Assembly: GCA_040756575.1 (NCBI GenBank)
Contig: JBFLYP010000005.1
Location: forward strand, 60,354 to 124,353
Direction of reading: 5' to 3'
Source of the DNA: DTYU01 sp040756575
GTDB lineage: Bacteria > Bacillota > Desulfotomaculia > Desulfotomaculales > Ammonificaceae
Length of the DNA: 64,000 nucleotides
Each line of letters opens with the position of its first letter. The stretch's first letter is position 1. The translations under genes and the position numbers were made by a program. Under the pieces are notes generated by a model, which was given only the letters and a program-made list of their open reading frames with translations, had not been told where the DNA came from and did no database searches. Positions 57,251 through 64,000 of this stretch are shown here, in pieces.

Positions 57251-58399
57251 ATGCGCGGCGCGGTGATCGTGGCCGCCGTGGACTGGCACTTTTTGAAGCA
57301 GAGGGTACACCACCTGGCCGCCGGTTTCGCCGCGGCAGGGGTTAAGGTTTTGTTCATTGAAAACACCGGCGTGCGGGCGCCGCGGCTCGGCGACGCGGGC
57401 CGCATCCTCCAAAGGCTGCGCACCGCCGCATCCGGCGCCGGCAGAAGTGCAGGGGTGCCGCTTCCCGAAAACCTGGAGGTGCTGTCTCCGCTGGCCCTGC
57501 CCTTCCCGTACAGCGGGACGGCGGTAGCGTATAACTTCGGGGTGCTACGGAGGGCCGTCACCGATTTCTTCAAGCGGCACCGCCTCGAACCGGCGGAAAC
57601 GGTTCTGTGCAGCTACCTCGCCACGCCGGTGGTGCTGCGCTTGGCTGATGCCCTACCCTGGGGCAAAGTGGTCTACGACGTGGTGAGTGACCCGAAGCTG
57701 GTCGAGCCGCGGCTGGCGCCGTACGAGCGGCGGTTCCTGCAGAGAGCGGACGTGACGCTTTTCGCCTCGGCCACCCTTTTGGAACAGTACCGGGCAGAGA
57801 CGCGCAACCCGGTGCTTTTCCGGGACGGTTTCAATACGGAGCTTTTGTACGCCGGGGCAGAGGTGCCTCCTGAAGTAGCCCGACTCCCCCGGCCGCGATT
57901 GCTTTATCTCGGCGGGATAAACCGCAAGCTCTGGGTGGAAGCGGTCGAGGCAATGGCACTGGGTTTGCCGAAGGCTTCAATAATTCTCATCGGCCCGGTA
58001 GCAATGGATGAAGTATCTTTGCCAAAGTTACCGAACGTCCACTGGTTTCCGCCTCGAAAACGCTACGAAGAACTGGCCGGCTTCCTGCGTGCGGCAGACG
58101 TCGGCCTTATTCCGTACCGGCCGGACCCCTACGCCGGCGCGATGCACCCGGCTAAACTCAACGAGTACCTGGTCTTCGGCCTGCCGGTGGTAGCCACAGC
58201 TACGCCGGAACTCAGGCGTCTCGCCGCCGAATGGCCGGAAAAGACGCTTTATCTGGCGGAGACCCCGGAGGAATTTGGGAGAGCAGTAAATCAGGCATTT
58301 TCTGAGGATAATGATGAATTACGCAGAAGGCGACAGAATGTTATAACAAGCCTCACCTGGAGCCGAAAGATATCAGAGCTACTCAAGACGATAAGTTAG
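57251..58399 (+). CDS. Glycosyltransferase, GT4/GT1-like (GT-B fold)
   Basis: The 382-residue enzyme begins MRGAVIVAAVDWHFLKQRVHHLAAGFAAAG and has a GT-B outline. The donor-site half carries LLYLGGINRKLW, HWFPPRKRYEELAGFLRAADVGLIPYR and HPAKLNEYLVFGLPVVAT, with the Glu that contacts the nucleotide sugar. It probably builds the glycan exported by the nearby ABC system. ATG at 57251 is preferred to 57242, which lies inside the -10. Confidence 0.88.
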   Translation: MRGAVIVAAVDWHFLKQRVHHLAAGFAAAGVKVLFIENTGVRAPRLGDAGRILQRLRTAASGAGRSAGVPLPENLEVLSPLALPFPYSGTAVAYNFGVLRRAVTDFFKRHRLEPAETVLCSYLATPVVLRLADALPWGKVVYDVVSDPKLVEPRLAPYERRFLQRADVTLFASATLLEQYRAETRNPVLFRDGFNTELLYAGAEVPPEVARLPRPRLLYLGGINRKLWVEAVEAMALGLPKASIILIGPVAMDEVSLPKLPNVHWFPPRKRYEELAGFLRAADVGLIPYRPDPYAGAMHPAKLNEYLVFGLPVVATATPELRRLAAEWPEKTLYLAETPEEFGRAVNQAFSEDNDELRRRRQNVITSLTWSRKISELLKTIS

Positions 58400-58422
58400 A
58401 TATAATCCTGCCGAGGTGGACG

Positions 58423-61128
58423 ATGGCGGAAATTAAATACGACATTGAGATTGATTTAAATAACGAGAACAGCTCCCAAACAAAAATCCTTAAAATGGTG
58501 GGCACCGGCAAAAAAGTCTTAGAAATCGGGTGCGCCACTGGCTATATGACGAAAGTTTTAAAAGAAGAGTTCGGCTGCCGCGTTACCTGCGTGGAGATAA
58601 ACCCCAGTGCAGCGGAAAAGGCTAAAGTTTATTGCGATGAAATGATAGTAGGAGATATCGAGGCTTTAAACCTGGGAGAACTTTTAAAACCAGAAGAATT
58701 TGACGTGATTCTCTTGGCCGACGTGCTCGAACATCTTAAAGACCCGTGGGGCACCCTGCGGAAGTTACATCCCTTTTTAAAAACCGATGGCTATATCCTG
58801 GCCTCCATTCCTAACGTTGCCCACGCCGGGCTTATTCTTGAGTTACTGGAAGGTAAATTTAGATACCGTCCGCTTGGACTTCTCGATGATACCCATCTCC
58901 GCTTTTTCACCGGTGAGACTATTCAGGGACTTTTCGAAGAAAGCGGTTATACCGTCTCTGTTTGGGATCGTGTAATTCTTGGTCCCGACGCAACGGAGTT
59001 CGAAGTAGATATCGGAAGATATCCCGAACAGGTAATCGACTATCTTTATGCCACCAACCCCGAAGCAGAAACTTATCAGTTTATCGTAAAAGCTCAAAAA
59101 GCCAACAGAGGAGTAAGTGCCGTAGACAGCCGTAAGATAGCTTCAGCAGCAGGAGAACCCCCCCGGCCCGCAAAGTCCAAATACCGCGAGTTAAAAGAAT
59201 TACTTGACCAGAGAGACCGCGAACTGCAGGATGCCCTCCTGCAGCTCCAGGCCATCCAGTCTTCCCTGCCCTTTAAGCTCCTCGCCCGTTACCGCCGGTG
59301 GCGGGAGCGTTTCTTGCCCGAAGGCACCCGGCGATACCACCTCTACACCCTATTGGTGAAAGCGGCCCATATTACTCTCGATGAGGGGCCATTCAATATG
59401 CTCCGCCGGGCCTGGCGCTATCTAAGAAGATACGGCTTGAAAAACGCCGCCGCTCCGGCGGATTATAACCGTCTCTATCAGATATGGATCGAGAAGAACG
59501 AGCCTAAACCCCAAGACTTTCCCCGGCTCCAAAGTGAAGCTGAATCCTTACCCTACAAGCCGCTGATAAGCATCGTGATGCCGGTTTGCAATACGGACGA
59601 GGTATGGCTCCGGGCAGCCATCGAATCCGTCCGCCGGCAAATTTACCCGCATTGGGAGCTGTGCATTGCCGACGACGGCTCCACCAGGCCGCACATCCGA
59701 AAAGTTCTCGATGAATACCAACAACGAGACAGCCGCATTAAGGTGACTTACCTGACCGAAAACCAGGGTATAAGTGGCGCCTCCAACGCCGCGCTCGCCT
59801 TGGCTACGGGCGAGTTTGTGGGCCTGCTTGATCACGACGACGAGCTTGCGCCCTGGGCGCTGTTAGAGGTGGCCAGGCTTCTCAACCAGAATCCCGACCT
59901 GGATTTCATTTATTCGGACGAAGACAAATTAGAACCGGACGGGCGCCGGAGTGAGCCCTTCTTCAAGCCCGAGTTCTCGCCGGACCTACTTATGAGTATG
60001 AACTACATCACGCACTTCAGCGTTTTCCGACGGAGCCTCTTGAGCAAGACGGCAGGCTTTCGCCAGGGATTCGAGGGCTCCCAGGACTACGACCTGATCC
60101 TCCGTGTAACAGAAAAAACCCCGAAGATCGCCCACATCCCCAAAATCCTCTACCACTGGCGGAAAATCCCCGGCTCGGCAGCCGGCAGCATTAACGCCAA
60201 GGGCTACGCCTACCGGGCAGCGGTCGAGGCCCTTGCGGAAGCCCTGGAAAGAAGGGGAGTTAGCGGGAGAGTGACCATGCTGGTACCGGGACGCTACCGG
60301 GTTCAATACCAAGTTGAGGGTCAACCGCTGGTCAGCATCATCATCCCCACGAAGGATAAGGTTGAGCTGCTGCGCCGGTGCGTAGAGTCCATCCGCCAAA
60401 AAACCACCTACCCCAACTACGAGATTATCGTGGTGGACAACGGAAGCGAAGAAGCAGCAACCACCCGGTACTTGCAGGGGGTAGCGAATTACAGCAACTG
60501 CCGGGTGGTATCCTTCGATCAGCCCTTTAATTACGCGCGCCTCAACAACTTCGCCGTGAGCCAGGCCGCGGGGGAGTTCCTGCTTTTCCTAAACAACGAC
60601 ACAGAGGTATTAACCCCCGACTGGCTGGAGGAAATGCTCGGCCACGCCCAGCGGAAAGAGGTCGGCGCCGTGGGCGTTAAGCTCCTTTTCCCGAACGGCA
60701 AAATCCAGCACGGCGGCGTTATTGTGGGGCTCGGCGGAGTAGCCGGACACGCCTTTTATGGCCTGCCGGCCTCAGATCCGGGCTATATGGGGCTGGCTAC
60801 AGTAACCCGCAACTGCGCGGCGGTCACCGCCGCTTCTTTAATGATGCGGCGCGCCGTCTTTGAGGAAGTGGGCGGCTTCGACGAGGAATTGGACGTGGCC
60901 TACAACGACGTGGACCTTTGCCTTAAGATCATCCAGCGAGGCTACTACATCGTCTGGACGCCCCACGCGGTGCTCTACCACCACGAATCGGCCTCCCGCG
61001 GCCAGCACCAGCCGGAACGCAACATCCGCTACTTCTGCGCGAAGTGGCGCGATTTCTTGGAACGCGGCGATCCCTTCTACAACCCGAACTTAGCGCTCGA
61101 CCGCAGCGATTTCATGGTGAAAGTATAG
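58423..61128 (+). CDS. Three-domain methyltransferase/bis-glycosyltransferase
   Basis: This 901-residue multidomain enzyme carries an N-terminal class I methyltransferase (about 28-215; VLEIGCATGYM, DVILLADVLEHLKDP), a coiled and basic linker (255-380), a first GT2 domain (380-610; VMPVCNTDEVWLRAAIESV, LLDHDDELAPWALLE, the Asp-rich metal site) and a second GT2 domain (635-890; IIPTKDKVELLRRCVESI, LLFLNNDTEVLTPDWLEEM, DVAYNDVDLCLKI). Such fusions make rhamnan or O-antigen backbones. ATG at 58423 has GAGGTGG upstream, 24 bases after the first transferase. Confidence 0.93.
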   Translation: MAEIKYDIEIDLNNENSSQTKILKMVGTGKKVLEIGCATGYMTKVLKEEFGCRVTCVEINPSAAEKAKVYCDEMIVGDIEALNLGELLKPEEFDVILLADVLEHLKDPWGTLRKLHPFLKTDGYILASIPNVAHAGLILELLEGKFRYRPLGLLDDTHLRFFTGETIQGLFEESGYTVSVWDRVILGPDATEFEVDIGRYPEQVIDYLYATNPEAETYQFIVKAQKANRGVSAVDSRKIASAAGEPPRPAKSKYRELKELLDQRDRELQDALLQLQAIQSSLPFKLLARYRRWRERFLPEGTRRYHLYTLLVKAAHITLDEGPFNMLRRAWRYLRRYGLKNAAAPADYNRLYQIWIEKNEPKPQDFPRLQSEAESLPYKPLISIVMPVCNTDEVWLRAAIESVRRQIYPHWELCIADDGSTRPHIRKVLDEYQQRDSRIKVTYLTENQGISGASNAALALATGEFVGLLDHDDELAPWALLEVARLLNQNPDLDFIYSDEDKLEPDGRRSEPFFKPEFSPDLLMSMNYITHFSVFRRSLLSKTAGFRQGFEGSQDYDLILRVTEKTPKIAHIPKILYHWRKIPGSAAGSINAKGYAYRAAVEALAEALERRGVSGRVTMLVPGRYRVQYQVEGQPLVSIIIPTKDKVELLRRCVESIRQKTTYPNYEIIVVDNGSEEAATTRYLQGVANYSNCRVVSFDQPFNYARLNNFAVSQAAGEFLLFLNNDTEVLTPDWLEEMLGHAQRKEVGAVGVKLLFPNGKIQHGGVIVGLGGVAGHAFYGLPASDPGYMGLATVTRNCAAVTAASLMMRRAVFEEVGGFDEELDVAYNDVDLCLKIIQRGYYIVWTPHAVLYHHESASRGQHQPERNIRYFCAKWRDFLERGDPFYNPNLALDRSDFMVKV

Positions 61129-61131
61129 TTT

Positions 61132-61737
61132 TTGAGGCAATCACCGCAACTCTCTGAACGGCAGGTTGAGCTAAAGTTGCATACCTTGTGGGAATGGTAT
61201 TATCGTCTTCGCAGCCGGATAGACCTAAATCTCCGTTATGTAAGTATAGCCTGGTTGTGGTGGCTTTTAAGCGCTGCAGTCTTTGCCACCGGGCTGGTGG
61301 TGGACTTCCTTTTAAATCCTCGGGTAAGCACCACGAAAGTGCTTTTAGCGGGGCTTTTGCTCTACGAGGTTTACGCCCTGGTTCGAGAACGCCGGGAGAT
61401 CCGCCACACCGTCAACCAGCTTGATTTTCAGGCAATGTGCCCCAACAAACTGAAAGAACTAAATTTTACCCTTAACGAACAGTACCGCCAGTCACAATAC
61501 GCTGTTTTCCAGCACCATGATGTCTTCTTTCTTTATTCCCGAGAAATAAACCGGTACTTATCCATCAAGCAGTTGCGCTACGAAGTCCACGGTAAATTTC
61601 AAAAAGCAAAGGTTTTCCGCACCATTGCCCCCGTAGTCCTTCTAAAAAGTCTCCAACAAGCACCAATAATCTTTAAGGAAGCCAAAGTGGGGCTATGTGT
61701 TTTCGCTAACATAAAAGTTGACCGGTTTAGCCCCTGA
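61132..61737 (+). CDS. Hypothetical membrane protein with an IS-derived C-terminus
   Basis: The 201-residue frame starts at a TTG 4 bases after the glycosyltransferase. An Arg-rich helix is followed by two TM helices (about 38-58 and 68-85) and a cytoplasmic region of about 110 residues. I do not recognise it. From about residue 189 the frame enters the IS21 end, so the original C-terminus has probably been cut off by insertion. A role in glycan assembly is suggested only by position. Confidence 0.6.
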   Translation: MRQSPQLSERQVELKLHTLWEWYYRLRSRIDLNLRYVSIAWLWWLLSAAVFATGLVVDFLLNPRVSTTKVLLAGLLLYEVYALVRERREIRHTVNQLDFQAMCPNKLKELNFTLNEQYRQSQYAVFQHHDVFFLYSREINRYLSIKQLRYEVHGKFQKAKVFRTIAPVVLLKSLQQAPIIFKEAKVGLCVFANIKVDRFSP

Positions 61738-61820
61738 CGCTAACGAAAAAGTTGACCACCCTGAGAACCCCATCCTGTAAGCTTTAAGTTGACACACTCG
61801 GCTTACGGGAGGAAAAGGAG

Positions 61821-63287
61821 TTGCTCAAGATGGTCGATATCGAGTATATCAGAAAGAAGCATTACGTAGAAGGGTGGTCTATCCGCAAGATTGCGCGCAA
61901 TCTCGGCATTTCCCGCCAGTCGGTGCGCAAGGCCCTGGCCAGCGCTGAGATGCCACGGTACAGACGGACCAGGCCGCGGCCCTTTCCGGTGATGGACCCC
62001 TACCGCGCCATCATCCTGGCGTGGCTTGAAGCCGATGCCGCGGCACCGCCTAAACAGCGCCACACGGCCAAGCGTATCTACGACCGCCTGGTGGAAGAAT
62101 ACGGCTTCACAGGTGCAGAATCAACCGTCCGGCGTTTTGTCCGGCTACTCAAAGCCAGGATTCCGGAGGCATATGTTCCGCTCACGGCCGACTGGGGCGA
62201 ACAGGCCCAGGTGGACTGGGGACAGGCAGTGGTAGAGATAGATGGGGTACCCACGGTAGTGCACCTGTTCTGCCTGCGGCTCAGGGCGAGCGGCGTGTGT
62301 TTCGCCCAGGCCTTTCCCACCGAGAAACTAGAGGCCTTCCTGGCCGGGCACCGGCTGGCTTTTGAGTGGCTGGGCGGCGTGCCTGCCCAGTGTATCTACG
62401 ACAACCCCAAGACGGCCGTGGTCAAGATCCTGGCCGGGCCCCACCGCCAGGAACACGAGTACTTTGCTCACTTACGGGCGCACTACCTCTTCGAGAGCCA
62501 CTTCTGCAACCCGGCGCGAGCGCACGAGAAAGGTGCGGCGGAAAACCTGGTCGGGTACGTACGGCGCAACGCCCTGGTCCCGGTGCAGGACTTTGCCTCC
62601 TGGGAAGAACTCAACGCCCACCTTCTGGATTGGTGCAACAGAGACCGGGCGCGCCGGCCGGGATGGCCCGAAGAGCAAGCCGCCCTGCGCCCCTTGCCGG
62701 ACCACCCGCTTACCTGCGCCATCACCCGGATGGCCGTGGTCTCCAGGACCGGCTTGGTAACCTTCGACCGCAACCGCTACTCCGTGCCCTGCCGCTGGGT
62801 GGGACAAACCGTAATAGTTTCTGCCACCTGGGACCGGGTCCAGGTTATGGTAGGAGAAGAAGTAATCGCTGTGCACCAGCGGTGCTACGCCCGCGGGCAA
62901 ACGGTCCTGGAACTCGAACACTACCTCCCGGTGCTGGCGCAGAAACCAAGAGCGGCGAAGAACGCGCTGGCGGTGCGGCAGCTCGGCGGCGCCTGGGACA
63001 GGGCCAGGGAAGTCCTCTGCCGCGGGCGAGTTGACGGGTACCGGGAGTTGGCCGAGATCCTCCTGCTGCACCGGGAGTACCCGCACGCCGCTCTGACGGC
63101 GGCCCTGGAGCAGGCTCTTGCCCTGGGAACACCAACGGCCAGTGTGGTGCGCCAGCTGCTCCTCAACGCCAGCCAGAACAGACCGCCCCGGCTGCCGGTC
63201 AACGAAACGCTATCGGCCTATGCCATCGCGCCGCCCGACCTCACACGCTACGATGCCTTGGCCCGGGAGGTGAGCCGGTGTGAATAA
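61821..63287 (+). CDS. istA: IS21-family transposase IstA
   Basis: This 488-residue DDE transposase has an N-terminal HTH (HYVEGWSIRKIARNLGISRQSVRKAL), the catalytic core starting LTADWGEQAQVDWGQAVVEIDG (first Asp), a second Asp in YDNPKTAVV and the Glu in HEKGAAENLVGYVRR. A C-terminal beta-barrel region follows. TTG at 61821 lies 8 bases after GGGAGG; ATG at 61830 after AAGGAG is equally possible. It overlaps istB by 8 bases. Confidence 0.95.
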   Translation: MLKMVDIEYIRKKHYVEGWSIRKIARNLGISRQSVRKALASAEMPRYRRTRPRPFPVMDPYRAIILAWLEADAAAPPKQRHTAKRIYDRLVEEYGFTGAESTVRRFVRLLKARIPEAYVPLTADWGEQAQVDWGQAVVEIDGVPTVVHLFCLRLRASGVCFAQAFPTEKLEAFLAGHRLAFEWLGGVPAQCIYDNPKTAVVKILAGPHRQEHEYFAHLRAHYLFESHFCNPARAHEKGAAENLVGYVRRNALVPVQDFASWEELNAHLLDWCNRDRARRPGWPEEQAALRPLPDHPLTCAITRMAVVSRTGLVTFDRNRYSVPCRWVGQTVIVSATWDRVQVMVGEEVIAVHQRCYARGQTVLELEHYLPVLAQKPRAAKNALAVRQLGGAWDRAREVLCRGRVDGYRELAEILLLHREYPHAALTAALEQALALGTPTASVVRQLLLNASQNRPPRLPVNETLSAYAIAPPDLTRYDALAREVSRCE

Positions 63288-63879
63288 TGCCAGCGAGGCC
63301 CTGGTGGATCTTTACTGCAAGGAACTAAGGCTCCCGGGGCTCAAGCGTGCCTACCGGGATATCGCACGGGAGGCTCTATCCCAGGGACGGACGCCGGTCG
63401 ATTTCCTGGCTGCCTGCCTGGCCCAGGAGCTGGCCTCAAGGCGCGAGAGCCGGATCCGTGCCCGGCTGGCCCAGGCGCGGTTTCCAGCCCCCAAGACCCT
63501 GGACGCCTTCGACTTCACGCTGCTGCCCGAGTTGCCGAAGGCCAAAGTGCTGCACCTGGCCAAAGGCGAGTTCATCAAGAAGAAAGAAAACGTCATTCTC
63601 CTCGGCAATTCCGGCACGGGAAAGACGCACGTGGCGATTGGCTTAGGGATGGCCGCTATTGCTGCCGGCTACCGCGTGCGCTTCATCCCGGTGGTGGATC
63701 TGGCCCAGGAGCTATTGCAGGCGGAGCAGGAATATCGCTTGCCCAGGTACCTGAAGGGCTGGCAGAAGGTCGATCTCGTTATCGCGGATGAGTTGGGCTA
63801 TATCAATCTTGGTCCTGGAGCGCCGCTCCTGTTCCAGTTCTGTACGGCGCGCTACGAGAGGGGCAGCATGGTGATATAA
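63280..63879 (+). pseudogene. istB: IS21-family helper ATPase IstB, 3'-truncated
   Basis: The 199 codons present carry the AAA+ Walker A GNSGTGKTH, Walker B VDLVIADELGYINL and LLFQFCTARYERGSMVI, where intact IstB continues with TTN and about 50 more residues. The frame ends at a TAA immediately after this point and unrelated sequence follows. The sensor and C-terminal helical parts are lost, so the protein is probably inactive. Confidence 0.9.
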
Positions 63880-63884
63880 GTTAC

Positions 63885-64000
63885 TTGGAATTTGAAACTA
63901 TGGTAGACTCTTTTCGTGGGGACCCAAGCAGTAATTGCAGGTGTTCCCGGAAAGGGGTGGAAGTGGTGGCCCATATTCTTGACCCAAGTGACATGCGGTG
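63885..64000 (+). other. Foreign sequence interrupting istB, possible start of another gene
   Basis: The sequence after 63879 is not IS21. GGAAAGGGG precedes a GTG at 63957 that opens an unbroken frame to the window edge (MEVVAHILDPSDM). It may be the left end of a second insertion element whose transposase begins here. The frame is too short to identify. Confidence 0.4.

Larger units (their letters stand above)
61696..63884 (+). mobile_element. IS21-family element, right part missing
   Basis: The left end (from about 61696) starts TGTGTTTTCGC and holds internal repeats of CTAACNNAAAAGTTGACC (61705-61720 and 61741-61756) and TAAGTTGACA, typical of multiple transposase-binding sites. istA and istB follow with the usual overlap. 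istB breaks off at 63879 and the right terminus is absent, so the element is probably immobile. Confidence 0.85.

Overview
The window reads as a chromosomal segment of a moderately GC-rich, spore-former-type Firmicute, most like the Peptococcaceae/Thermoanaerobacterales group (Desulfotomaculum, Pelotomaculum, Ammonifex and relatives). This is inferred from gene content and order: ftsK/spoIIIE, rodZ, rimO, cinA and recA in the Firmicute order, strong GGAGG ribosome sites, heavy use of TTG and GTG starts, a biotin operon with a candidate BirA box, and a c-di-AMP riboswitch. No rRNA or other species marker is present, so the genus is not certain.

Layout. 1-2340: stress-protein operon and repeats. 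2352-19846: a leftward housekeeping block (recA, cinA, a short FtsH-type protease with a membrane partner, rimO, rodZ, ftsK). It is split between recA and cinA by a rightward cassette (3571-10983) holding a two-component system, a small secreted protein and a MacAB-type efflux system. 19993-26362: biotin operon bioF-bioD-bioA-(bioH-like)-bioC-bioB. 26879-32237: TPR protein, PflA-like radical SAM protein, superoxide dismutase, tRNA-Arg and tRNA-Gly, rph-rdgB. 32638-44196: lipoprotein, IclR regulator, two acetyl-CoA synthetase-family enzymes, DUF485/ActP acetate symporter, a CBS-nucleotidyltransferase and its exonuclease partner, and a thioesterase. 44418-49217: uppP, a DUF151 nuclease, a zinc-ribbon protein, glutamate 2,3-aminomutase behind a c-di-AMP riboswitch, and an SDR reductase. 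49287-57090: toxin-antitoxin and defence-type islands, many decayed, threaded through a polysaccharide ABC exporter. 57214-61737: glycosyltransferases. 61696-64000: an IS21-family element cut by another sequence.

Two families of dispersed intergenic repeats run through the window. Their recurrent feature is that one end carries a strong Shine-Dalgarno sequence lying directly in front of a start codon. At least nine genes of unrelated function (usp, rimO, bioD, the bioH-like gene, the TPR gene, the radical SAM gene, the lipoprotein gene, the thioesterase gene and the aminomutase gene) appear to be translated from repeat-borne ribosome sites.

Working together: the efflux cassette has three near-identical 11-bp direct-repeat operators placed at matching distances from its promoters, so one response regulator probably drives all three units. 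The acetate block couples uptake, activation and a putative signalling protein. The riboswitch-aminomutase pair suggests c-di-AMP control of beta-glutamate osmolyte synthesis. The toxin-antitoxin zone holds three MNT/HEPN pairs (one with a frameshifted toxin), an AbrB/RelE pair, and fragments of PIN, DUF433 and TumE genes.
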